A stretch of 41,581 nt of DNA from Lachnospiraceae bacterium. GTDB lineage: Bacteria; Bacillota; Clostridia; Lachnospirales; Lachnospiraceae. Location: the NCBI GenBank assembly GCA_017467805.1, contig JAFUKJ010000083.1, positions 1-41,581 on the forward strand. Direction: 5' to 3'. The translations under genes were made by a program, and so were the position numbers. Shown here in pieces: positions 18,085 through 25,589 of this stretch. Under the pieces are notes generated by a model, which saw only the letters and a list, made by a program, of their open reading frames with translations, was not told the origin of the DNA and did not search any database. Within the stretch, counting starts at the first letter, position 1, and every line of letters begins with the position of its first letter.

Positions 18085-18090
18085 ATTTGC

Positions 18091-18119
18091 ATTATATGCC
18101 CCGCAATACGGAATGTCAA
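18091..18119 (-). promoter_or_regulatory. Consensus sigma-A promoter for the T-box/trpBA operon
   Basis: Perfect TTGACA (18114-18119), an exact 17-bp spacer and perfect TATAAT (18091-18096). Transcription would start near 18084. Control is evidently left to attenuation rather than initiation. Confidence 0.9.
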
Positions 18120-18146
18120 CCACTTTCTTGAATAATTATGCACAAA

Positions 18147-18764
18147 TTATTCTGTAACATTTTCTAATTCAACCTCTGTTGCAGTCTCCTCAACCACTTC
18201 CTCGGTAGTAGCTTCCGTAGCGACTTCTGTCGTGGTTCCTTCCTCTACAATAAGCTCCTCCACAGCTGTATTGAATGCATTAACTGTTGTTGAATTGGCT
18301 GTATATACGGTACTCATGTCATCCTCTAAGCAGACATAGTAGGTAGATGTCAGGTCATTATAATCACCAATTACCAAGGTGTAGGTTGTTGTTCCATCAG
18401 ATATCAGAACATTCTTAGTCGCTGCATCTAATCCATAGATACTTGCATCCTCTACATTTTCAATCTTATCCTCCGAGGTAAGTGATGCCACTCTGTCAAT
18501 CATATCCTCAACTGCTGCCTCATCCAGATCCATGGACTTATCCTCGTCATTTAGCCATTCCTCACCTGACTTTGCAAGCTTTACATGGACATCATCAAAG
18601 GTATACACAAGCTTTGTTACACTATCTGTTGCCATATCTGTAATCTGATAAGTAACCGCTTCCTCTTCTTCCTCCTCAGGAATTGCGGAAATTCCAACAA
18701 ATGCCAGAATTGCTACTATCAGTAAAAATGCCATAAGAAGTAATTGTTTCTTCTGCTTTTCCAT
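18147..18764 (-). CDS. DUF4340-like membrane-anchored protein of the Gld-type ABC operon
   Basis: Protein of 205 aa with an N-terminal membrane anchor (residues 7-28), an extracytoplasmic DUF4340-like region (about 38-165; KLVYTFDDVHVKLAKSGEEW, ASIYGLD and YTLVIGDYN blocks) and an acidic Thr/Glu tail (170-205). It starts 3 bp after the stop of the GldFG fusion, with AGGAGG inside the end of that gene, so it is the last gene of a three-gene operon. DUF4340 proteins regularly accompany GldA/F/G-type ABC exporters; their molecular role is unknown. The Glu/Thr tail resembles that of the GH43 protein and suggests a spacer in the wall. Confidence 0.8.
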   Translation of the reverse strand: MEKQKKQLLLMAFLLIVAILAFVGISAIPEEEEEEAVTYQITDMATDSVTKLVYTFDDVHVKLAKSGEEWLNDEDKSMDLDEAAVEDMIDRVASLTSEDKIENVEDASIYGLDAATKNVLISDGTTTYTLVIGDYNDLTSTYYVCLEDDMSTVYTANSTTVNAFNTAVEELIVEEGTTTEVATEATTEEVVEETATEVELENVTE

Positions 18765-18767
18765 AGA

Positions 18768-20876
18768 TTATTTCTTCCTCCTCTTTAACCAAATCACAAG
18801 TCCAATGATAATCAATGCCAATGGAATCGCAACAATTGCTACCACTTCAAACAGGATAATATCACCTGTAGAAGCTGTAAGATATTCCATTGTATAGCTC
18901 TTTACAGGAATTGATACGCTAATCTCATGGTTGGCGACCGTTCCCATAATATTAGAGAACAGCTGCTGGTTCGTTCCTGATACAGCCTGACTTGCACTGT
19001 CTGTGAAAATCTGCGCACATGAGAATACGAATAATGTTCCTGTACCTGCATCTGTGGTCTTTTCTGCTACGACACCAAGGGTGATTGGTCCTTCTACGTC
19101 TCCCTCTTCCTTCTCAAAGCTTGTTGCAGCTTCAAGATTTGTCTTTACATAGGATTCCTCCGACGCTGTTAAAAGTGTTGTATAGGTAATCTCATCTGTG
19201 TCCTCTGCCACCTCAAGTCCCTGTGCATATGGCGCAAATACATAGGTATAATCACCTGTTAAATTACTTGAGTATGCTGATACCTCTACATTTGGCAAAA
19301 GATAGATTGGTGTCTGATAGTAATTACCTGCCTGCACATCTACGGCATAGCCCTTGATTAAAGAGATTCCAAAGGCTTCCATAATACTCTCGAAGTTTGG
19401 CTGGTCTTCAGGTACATACTCAGTTGTCATGAATACCTTACCACCCTGATTAATGTAATCAATTACCTTTGTTGCATCATCCTCTGAAAAATCACTCTCA
19501 GGTGCATGAATAATTAAACATTCTGCATCCTCAGGTACTGTCTCGTAATCCATTAAACTGATTGTCTCGTACTCAATATTTTCCTTTTCCAATGCAGTTG
19601 TAAAGCCTGAATCCAAGCTATACTCATTATGACCTGCAATCATATATACCTTAGGCATATCGTCGCTTACACAGTAGGAAATAGCACTTGTAATCTGTCC
19701 CTCTGCATCATAACCTGTTACAGTGGTTGAATAAGTCGTATAATCCATTTCTGACTGATATAAATCATAGTAATCTATTACCTTGTATCTCTTAGCACTC
19801 TCTACAACAAGGCTATGCTGGCTCATGCTGCTTGAGTACTGTGAATAGAACTGTGGATTCACCAATGGATCCACATAGGTTACGGTAATATGCTCTGATG
19901 CATCCTCATAGCACTTTAAGGTCTGTGCAACTGTTGTATCCGCATTGTCCTCTGCTACGATTGCATAGATTGTTACATCCTCTGTAAGATTTGCAAGTAT
20001 CTCTTCGGTCTGCTCTGTAATACTGTAAAGCTGGTCGTCTGTAACATCAATATTGGTATACTTGCTCGGAAGCTTAGCCACTGCCATATTCACAATGACA
20101 ACAATTGCAAGCGCAATCACGATTGTTACTGAACTATAGGCTCCCATAGATACATTTTTCACAGATACACTATATCTGCGCTTCTGGATAGACTGCGCTG
20201 TCAGGAATAAAAGCACTACAATAACGCTTATAAAATAAACAATAGCATTCACATCCATAATGCCATTTGTCAGATTGGAAAAACGTGTCTGGAAATCGAA
20301 TACACTCAAAATCTCAGTCACAATGTTTCCTGTAGATGAAATCAGGCTGCTGATTCCTGACATCATATAGGTAAGGAATAATGCACCAAATGACAATACT
20401 GCTGCAATTACCTGACTCTCTGTTAAGCTTGAAATAAACATACCAACAGCAAGACAGGCAAGACCATATAAAGCAAACGCAAGAATAGCTACATAGGACT
20501 CCAGCATCGGTACACTACCAAACCGTGTCAGGAATGGAGGAACCACACACATAAATGCTACAGGAACCATAAAAACCGCTGCCATTGCAAGGTATTTACC
20601 TACTACAATCTGACCTACCGTTACAGGCGCTGTCAGAATCAGCTGGTCTGTTTTCTGTTTTCTCTCATCCGCAAGAATTCTCATAGTAAGAACAGGGATG
20701 GATAAAAGGAATAAAAATAATATTGCACTTACAGTATATGAAATATATGGATAACCTGATGCCATATTATATACTGCTGTATAAAGTCCAAAGAAAAATA
20801 ATGTTACTGCCATGAACAGGAAGCCCACAACAGAATTCAGGTAAGCCTTAAACTCCCTCTTAAATATTGCTATCAT
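18768..20876 (-). CDS. Fused ABC permease and GldG-like auxiliary domain
   Basis: Protein of 702 aa. Residues 1-235 form an ABC-2-type permease with six membrane segments (opening MIAIFKREFKAYLNS; RILADERKQKTDQLILTAPV block). A seventh segment near 248-268 leads into a large extracytoplasmic GldG/ABC_transp_aux domain (about 270-665; VYMIAGHNEYSL, IIHAPESDFS and INQGGKVFMTTEY), and the protein ends in a membrane helix and LKRRKK. In Bacteroidetes GldF and GldG are separate gliding-motility proteins; in Clostridia the fusion is usually an exporter of unknown cargo. The start overlaps the ATPase gene by 17 bp, consistent with coupling. Confidence 0.88.
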   Translation of the reverse strand: MIAIFKREFKAYLNSVVGFLFMAVTLFFFGLYTAVYNMASGYPYISYTVSAILFLFLLSIPVLTMRILADERKQKTDQLILTAPVTVGQIVVGKYLAMAAVFMVPVAFMCVVPPFLTRFGSVPMLESYVAILAFALYGLACLAVGMFISSLTESQVIAAVLSFGALFLTYMMSGISSLISSTGNIVTEILSVFDFQTRFSNLTNGIMDVNAIVYFISVIVVLLFLTAQSIQKRRYSVSVKNVSMGAYSSVTIVIALAIVVIVNMAVAKLPSKYTNIDVTDDQLYSITEQTEEILANLTEDVTIYAIVAEDNADTTVAQTLKCYEDASEHITVTYVDPLVNPQFYSQYSSSMSQHSLVVESAKRYKVIDYYDLYQSEMDYTTYSTTVTGYDAEGQITSAISYCVSDDMPKVYMIAGHNEYSLDSGFTTALEKENIEYETISLMDYETVPEDAECLIIHAPESDFSEDDATKVIDYINQGGKVFMTTEYVPEDQPNFESIMEAFGISLIKGYAVDVQAGNYYQTPIYLLPNVEVSAYSSNLTGDYTYVFAPYAQGLEVAEDTDEITYTTLLTASEESYVKTNLEAATSFEKEEGDVEGPITLGVVAEKTTDAGTGTLFVFSCAQIFTDSASQAVSGTNQQLFSNIMGTVANHEISVSIPVKSYTMEYLTASTGDIILFEVVAIVAIPLALIIIGLVIWLKRRKK

Positions 20877-21837
20877 CTGCCTGTTCCTCCTCTTCTTTCA
20901 CCTCTCCTGTCAGCTCAAGGAATACCTCTTCAAGAGACTTCTCAGACAATGCAAGCTCCATAATTGGTAAATCCTCTGCTGCCAGCTTGTGGAAAAGCTC
21001 TACTCTGATATCAGCCTCGCCTGCCACATAAAGCTCTGCCTTTACACATTTCTCATCTTTAACAGCCACATAATTAATCTCTGAAATTGCCTCAATGGTA
21101 TGTAATACCTTATCCAATTTCTCCTTATTTCCCTCTACGGTAAGACTTAATCTGCTGCCACCGCTGAGTAACTTCATCAAGCCTTCAGGTGTATCACTTG
21201 CTACCAGCTTACCCTTGGAAATAATCATAATATGGTCACAGATTGCACTAATCTCTGATAAAATATGTGAGCTTAAGATTACTGTATGCTTCTTGGCAAG
21301 CTCTCTAATCAACTCACGAATCTCTATAATCTGCTTAGGGTCAAGACCAACCATCGGCTCATCTAAGATAATTACCTCAGGGTAACCAACAATCGCCTGC
21401 GCAAGACCAACTCGCTGCTTGTAACCCTTTGAAAGATTCTTAATCAGTCTGTCCTTTACATCAAGAACCTTTGTCTGCTCCATAATCTGCTCGATCTGCT
21501 CCTTACGCTCAGACTTCTTTACCTTCTTAAGCTCTGCAACAAACTGCAAGTACTCATTAACCGTCATATCCTGATAAACAGGTGGAAGCTCTGGCAGATA
21601 GCCAATGCTCTTCTTGGCAGCCTCAGGCTCCTTTAAAATATCGTAACCGTTAATCTTAACAGTTCCTTCTGTTGAGGCTATATAGCCTGTCATCATGTTC
21701 ATAGTCGTAGATTTACCAGCACCATTTGGTCCAAGAAATCCGTAAATCATCCCTCTTTCTACTCTGAAAGACAGATGGTCTACTGCAACATGATTTCCGT
21801 ACTTTTTTGTAAGATTTACAACTTCTATCACTTTCAT
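20860..21837 (-). CDS. ABC transporter ATP-binding protein (GldA/CcmA type)
   Basis: ATPase of 325 aa energising the downstream permease. Walker A is GPNGAGKST (36-44), the Q-loop lies in SIGYLPELPPVYQDMTV, the signature is LSKGYKQRVGLAQA, Walker B is VIILDEPMVGLDP and the switch His is in ILSSHIL. A C-terminal extension of about 100 residues (SLTVEGNKEKLD to EEVFLELTGE) is the DUF4162-like tail of ABC-2 ATPases. The start is set at ATG 21837, where GGAGGG lies only 2-3 bp upstream; the GTG two codons later (21831) has more usual spacing. Cargo unknown. Confidence 0.92.
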   Translation of the reverse strand: MKVIEVVNLTKKYGNHVAVDHLSFRVERGMIYGFLGPNGAGKSTTMNMMTGYIASTEGTVKINGYDILKEPEAAKKSIGYLPELPPVYQDMTVNEYLQFVAELKKVKKSERKEQIEQIMEQTKVLDVKDRLIKNLSKGYKQRVGLAQAIVGYPEVIILDEPMVGLDPKQIIEIRELIRELAKKHTVILSSHILSEISAICDHIMIISKGKLVASDTPEGLMKLLSGGSRLSLTVEGNKEKLDKVLHTIEAISEINYVAVKDEKCVKAELYVAGEADIRVELFHKLAAEDLPIMELALSEKSLEEVFLELTGEVKEEEEQADDSNI

Positions 21838-21850
21838 AACCCTCCGTTTT

Positions 21851-21868
21851 GTATTTCGTAAGAAATAC
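21851..21868 (-). promoter_or_regulatory. Hairpin beside the ABC ATPase ribosome site
   Basis: GTATTTC and GAAATAC form a 7-bp stem 5 bp upstream of GGAGG. A second inverted repeat, CATACT-N8-AGTATG, lies at 21912-21931. Either could affect operon expression; no family recognised. Confidence 0.3.
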
Positions 21869-21959
21869 CCATTGGAGTACAAACCTCTAGCTACTTCTTA
21901 CACATTACTGCCATACTAAAATAAAAGTATGTTTGAATTATGATAAAAATGTGATAAAA

Positions 21960-21995
21960 GTGTGTCCTGCCAAGTTTTCACCCGACAGGACACAC
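21960..21995 (-). terminator. Intrinsic terminator after the EamA gene
   Basis: GTGTGTCCTG and CAGGACACAC form a 10-bp stem, followed by TTTTATCAC on the minus strand, 21 bp after the EamA stop. Confidence 0.8.
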
Positions 21996-22015
21996 CCGTA
22001 AAATTCCATATAATA

Positions 22016-22936
22016 CTATTTTCTCTTCATAGGCACCTGTGCCAGTACAATCGCGCCAAATATCAGCACACACCCTATAATCTCGCGCCCAGTCATACGC
22101 TCGTGTAGAATCAGCCAGCCTGCAAGTACTGCAAATACAGACTCAAGACTCATAATCAATGAGGCTACAGTTGGATTCAATCCATTCTGCGCAATAATCT
22201 GCAAGGTAAATGCAACACCGCTTGACATCACACCTGCAAATAAAAGAGCGCTCCATGCATCCCATGTCATCAGAAGCGGAATCCACTCCCAAAAAGCATT
22301 CGGTGCAAATCCAATATCCACGCAGACAGTCGGTATCAGCCCAAGCAATGCACACACAGCAAACTGAATACAGGATAATCTGACTCCATCCACAAGCGGC
22401 GAATAATAATCCACAATCATAATCTGAATCGCAAAGAATAATGCACATATCAGCACCAATCCATCACTAAACTGCAGGGTAAGACTTCCGCTCATGCACA
22501 ACAGATAAAGTCCTATCACTGTCAGCACCACACCAATCCAGATATTCCAACCGCATTTCTTCTTCAGGAAAATCCCGATAATCGGCACCAGCAATATGTA
22601 ACAAGCTGTTAAGAATCCCGCCTTACCTGCGCTCGTTCCATAGTAAAGTCCCACCTGCTGTAAATTAGCTGCCACAAAGAGTACAACACCACAGCTGACG
22701 CCGCCCTTTAATAACAGCTTCTTCTCTTCCTTGGTCTGTGGCTTCTTCTTGCTAAGCCCCAGCTTATCCAATACAAAGATTACTACTAAAAGTGCCCCCG
22801 TTCCAATAAAGGAACGAACGCAGTTAAATGCATACGGCCCTATCGCATCACAGCCCTCGCTCTGTGCCACAAATGCGGTTCCCCATATCAGGGCTGCAAT
22901 CATTAATAAAAAAGAATTTCGTATCTTTAAACTCAT
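22016..22936 (-). CDS. EamA-family drug/metabolite transporter
   Basis: Membrane protein of 306 aa with ten hydrophobic helices in two EamA repeats of about 140 residues. Recognisable features are the opening LLMIAALIWGTAFVAQ, the first-repeat end GWNIWIGVVLTVIGLYLLC and the second-repeat end LESVFAVLAGWLILHERMT, followed by EIIGCVLIFGAIVLAQ. Members export or import amino acids, nucleosides or other metabolites; the substrate cannot be read from sequence. Start ATG at 22936 has AGGAG 8 bp upstream. It is tucked directly behind the chemoreceptor terminator and ends at its own terminator, so it is probably a single-gene unit partly fed by read-through. Confidence 0.9.
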   Translation of the reverse strand: MSLKIRNSFLLMIAALIWGTAFVAQSEGCDAIGPYAFNCVRSFIGTGALLVVIFVLDKLGLSKKKPQTKEEKKLLLKGGVSCGVVLFVAANLQQVGLYYGTSAGKAGFLTACYILLVPIIGIFLKKKCGWNIWIGVVLTVIGLYLLCMSGSLTLQFSDGLVLICALFFAIQIMIVDYYSPLVDGVRLSCIQFAVCALLGLIPTVCVDIGFAPNAFWEWIPLLMTWDAWSALLFAGVMSSGVAFTLQIIAQNGLNPTVASLIMSLESVFAVLAGWLILHERMTGREIIGCVLIFGAIVLAQVPMKRK

Positions 22937-22959
22937 ATTGATAACTCCTAAAACGTAAG

Positions 22960-22990
22960 AATTGCCGCTTCACCATTAGAAGCGGCAATT
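22960..22990 (-). terminator. Hairpin terminator between third chemoreceptor and EamA gene
   Basis: AATTGCCGCTTC and GAAGCGGCAATT form a perfect 12-bp stem with a 7-nt loop 26 bp after the chemoreceptor stop. The T-rich tail is interrupted (TTCTTACGTTTT), so read-through into the EamA gene is possible. Confidence 0.7.
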
Positions 22991-23015
22991 TGCATTATAT
23001 CATAATTATCAAATT

Positions 23016-24473
23016 TTAAATAGACTCTTTTAAATCCTTTGCAAGAGCAAATATTTCTTCCAACAATCTCTTACATTCCTTCATATCTGCTACGGTTGCT
23101 TCTGATGCCTTCAAGCCCTCTGCGGAAGAAGCGGCAACCTCCTGACTGGTGGCTGACAGATTATTAATATTCTCTGAGATAACAGCTGTCGCTGAGATAA
23201 TCTCTCCAATAACCTGCTCTGTGCTTCGAATATTTCTATCTAATGCACCAACCTCTGTATTTACGCTTTCAAACTTCACTCTCGTTTCTTCGATTAACTC
23301 ATTCTGCTTATTTACAGAATTAACGGAGTTTGTAATACTTTCGTTTGCAAGCTTGGTATCCGCATTCAATTCATCAATAATCTGTGTAATGTGGTTAGAA
23401 GCATCCTTTGTCTGCTCGGATAACTGACGAATCTCGTCTGCTACAACCGCAAAGCCCTTTCCTGCCTCACCTGCTCTTGCTGCCTCGATAGAAGCATTCA
23501 AAGCAAGTAAGTTTGTTTGATTAGAGATACTAATGATTGCTCCAACAAAGTTCTGTACCTCTTCTACCTTCTTAGTCAGTCTCTCGATTACCTCTACAGT
23601 AACTCCGCTTGCATCTGCAACAATGTCAGCCTGCTGCTGGAGCTGCTTTACCACCTCTGCACCTTCCATTACCATAACCGTAGTCTTCACAGACGCATCT
23701 ATCATTTCCTTCGTACTGCTACCTGCCATGTCTGTATTCTTCTGAATATCCACACACATAGCCGCCTGCTTTTGTATTGCCTGCGCCGTACTCTCCGCAC
23801 TGTCTGCAATATTGCTGATAGAGCCGTTACAGGTATCAATACTGGAATCAAGGTTTGCCATCATATGCTCAGAAGCATCAAAATTATCCATGATATTCTC
23901 TGCTACTTCTACCAGTTTCTTATTCATCGTCTCCTGCTTAGAAGCCGCATCCTGAATCGCAGACATATTCTCTGCATTAAAACGAACCAGAGTCTTTGCA
24001 ACAGCAATGGATACAACAGCTGTAACTGCCACAATCATAAGCGAAATCACACTATCCGATACCACTTCGCCAGCCTGTATTGTTCGGATAATCATTCTAA
24101 CCAGACATGAAACAAGTACTACCCCATTTCCCCAATAAAGCAGTCTGACATTCAGAAACGCCATAGCCGCAAACATAATCGGAAATGCATATACATATGT
24201 ACCATCCGTCGTATTAAGCAGCGCCTGTATGAAATATACCAACGATGCACTCAGAAGCATCAATATACCACCAAGCTTTGTCTCCTTCTGCATCTTATAG
24301 ATTACAATATTAAATATAATCGCAACAACTGCTGCCAAAAACTGAATCCAAACCTTCCATGTAGCTGTTGTAAAAGCCACTGCAAGTCCCAATGTCAGTG
24401 CAATATACGCTAAGATAACCAATATTGCATTCCGAACCCGCTTGTTCGCAACTCTATACTGTTCCCTCGTCAT
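23016..24473 (-). CDS. Methyl-accepting chemotaxis protein with six-TM N-terminus
   Basis: Chemoreceptor of 485 aa laid out like the one at 12840-14342: a six-helix membrane region in residues 15-170 without a periplasmic domain, then a coiled-coil signalling domain. The tip reads [17 protein letters not shown], identical over this stretch to the second chemoreceptor, followed by [13 protein letters not shown]. The start MTREQ follows AGAGGG by 5 bp; an ATG 19 codons earlier is less well placed. Signal unknown. It has its own promoter and terminator and is probably a stand-alone gene. Confidence 0.92.
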   Translation of the reverse strand: MTREQYRVANKRVRNAILVILAYIALTLGLAVAFTTATWKVWIQFLAAVVAIIFNIVIYKMQKETKLGGILMLLSASLVYFIQALLNTTDGTYVYAFPIMFAAMAFLNVRLLYWGNGVVLVSCLVRMIIRTIQAGEVVSDSVISLMIVAVTAVVSIAVAKTLVRFNAENMSAIQDAASKQETMNKKLVEVAENIMDNFDASEHMMANLDSSIDTCNGSISNIADSAESTAQAIQKQAAMCVDIQKNTDMAGSSTKEMIDASVKTTVMVMEGAEVVKQLQQQADIVADASGVTVEVIERLTKKVEEVQNFVGAIISISNQTNLLALNASIEAARAGEAGKGFAVVADEIRQLSEQTKDASNHITQIIDELNADTKLANESITNSVNSVNKQNELIEETRVKFESVNTEVGALDRNIRSTEQVIGEIISATAVISENINNLSATSQEVAASSAEGLKASEATVADMKECKRLLEEIFALAKDLKESI

Positions 24474-24587
24474 ATTATCCCTCTCACTTTCTGAAATCTT
24501 TCCCACATCATTGCAAAACAGCCTGTCCAAAGCTATCCTTTGCTCTTAACAGACTTTTCACATTTCTAAAATTCTTGCTTTTCTTTA

Positions 24588-24616
24588 ATTGTACTCCTGC
24601 AACAATCAATTTTCAA
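24588..24616 (-). promoter_or_regulatory. Promoter of the third chemoreceptor
   Basis: TTGAAA (24611-24616), a 17-bp spacer and TACAAT (24588-24593), about 115 bp upstream of the start codon. The same pair of boxes occurs before the fourth chemoreceptor. Confidence 0.65.
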
Positions 24617-24669
24617 TATTTTGCCTTTATTTTCAGAAAATTAAGAAGTTATGATTTATATCTTATTCA

Positions 24670-25014
24670 TTAAGATACGAACTCATCTCTCATTGGCGTG
24701 AAAATATCTAAGAGAATACCTTCCTGTAAGCATACGCAGCCATGTACGATACCATCCTTTTTCAACATGGAATCTCCAGCATTTACAATTTTCTTCTCAC
24801 CATTTATCTCAAACTCAAACTGTCCTGACACCACATAGGTAATCTGCGTATGTGGATGACTGTGAAATGCTCCTACAGCACCCTTTTTGAAATGATTCTC
24901 CACGCACATCATTTCATCTGTATACGCAAGAATCTTTCTCTCAACACCCTCACCACATTTCTCTAAATCAATGTCATGATTGTAATTCCAAATCTGATTC
25001 TTCTGTGTCTTCAT
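24670..25014 (-). CDS. Small single-domain cupin
   Basis: Protein of 114 aa forming one cupin barrel. Motif 1, AFHSHPHTQITYVVSGQFEF, gives metal ligands H51, H53 and Q57 or nearby; motif 2 is GDSMLKKDGIVHGCVCL with a His near residue 91. Its size and HSHPHTQ motif resemble KdgF-like cupins that linearise unsaturated uronates in pectin degradation, which would fit a pectin-feeding host, but many small cupins share this pattern. Start ATG has AAGGAGG 9 bp upstream. It lies 18 bp downstream of the Nudix gene and is likely co-transcribed with it. Fold is confident, reaction is not. Confidence 0.85.
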   Translation of the reverse strand: MKTQKNQIWNYNHDIDLEKCGEGVERKILAYTDEMMCVENHFKKGAVGAFHSHPHTQITYVVSGQFEFEINGEKKIVNAGDSMLKKDGIVHGCVCLQEGILLDIFTPMRDEFVS

Positions 25015-25032
25015 AGCTTGTATCCTCCTTCT

Positions 25033-25494
25033 CTAATAAATCATCGTTTCATGCTTTACCAGCTTGTTACCTTCGTACATTAGCTTCATAGTAAAGAACC
25101 TGTCTTCCCCCTCTAAGAGAAGCTTTATGAACAACGCATCCCCCTCCCAGGTTGGAAGCTTCGGCACCTCAGACTTCGGTATCCACTTAAGCTCGCCTTC
25201 ATTACATTCCGTAAGCTCGCCTTCAAATTCATCTGCCGTGAAAAGACACATCATCTCCTGCTCACACTCATCACTGACAAAGGTAATCAGTCCGCGAAAA
25301 CGATATTTTGTCAGGGTTAGGCCCGTCTCTTCCTTTACCTCTCTGATAAGGCACTCCTCAGGGCTTTCTGTTGCCTCTATATGACCGCCTACACCAATCC
25401 ACTTCCCTGCATTGGCATCCTGCTTCTTCTTAATTCTGTGAAGCATCAGATAGCAGTCTTTCTGCTCAATATAACAAAGCGTTGTCATTTTCAT
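25033..25494 (-). CDS. Nudix hydrolase, MutT/8-oxo-dGTPase-like
   Basis: Hydrolase of 153 aa with a complete Nudix box, GGHIEATESPEECLIREVKE then ETGL, at about residues 36-60, matching GX5EX7REUXEEXGU. The preceding GKWIGVGGHIE and the later ELKWIPKSEVPKLPTWEGD segment are typical of the 8-oxo-dGTP diphosphatase group of Firmicutes, which cleans the nucleotide pool or acts on other nucleoside diphosphate derivatives. Start assigned to ATG 25494 (MKMTT); an in-frame GTG at 25503 and an ATG at 25488 are alternatives. It is the first gene of a two-gene unit with the cupin. Confidence 0.9.
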   Translation of the reverse strand: MKMTTLCYIEQKDCYLMLHRIKKKQDANAGKWIGVGGHIEATESPEECLIREVKEETGLTLTKYRFRGLITFVSDECEQEMMCLFTADEFEGELTECNEGELKWIPKSEVPKLPTWEGDALFIKLLLEGEDRFFTMKLMYEGNKLVKHETMIY

Positions 25495-25530
25495 GAAATT
25501 CACCGCCCTTTCTTCGATATATATATGTTT

Positions 25531-25559
25531 ATTATATCGTGTCGAATTTCATTTCACAA
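25531..25559 (-). promoter_or_regulatory. Promoter of the Nudix-cupin operon
   Basis: TTGTGA (25554-25559), a 17-bp spacer and a perfect TATAAT (25531-25536), about 35 bp upstream of the start codon. Confidence 0.7.
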
Positions 25560-25589
25560 TGACAACGCTCTTTTATTTACATATTATGT

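Noticed and set aside
18768-21837. Gliding-motility machinery from the GldA/F/G resemblance
   Set aside because: Homologous exporters are widespread in Clostridia that do not glide; no other gld genes are present.
23517-24110. Plus-strand open frame of 197 codons
   Set aside because: Antisense shadow of the third chemoreceptor; composition rich in His, Cys, Arg and Tyr, with no ribosome site.
24659-24677. TATCTTA/TAAGATA hairpin at the cupin stop codon as terminator
   Set aside because: AT-only 7-bp stem overlapping the stop codon and lacking a T-run.
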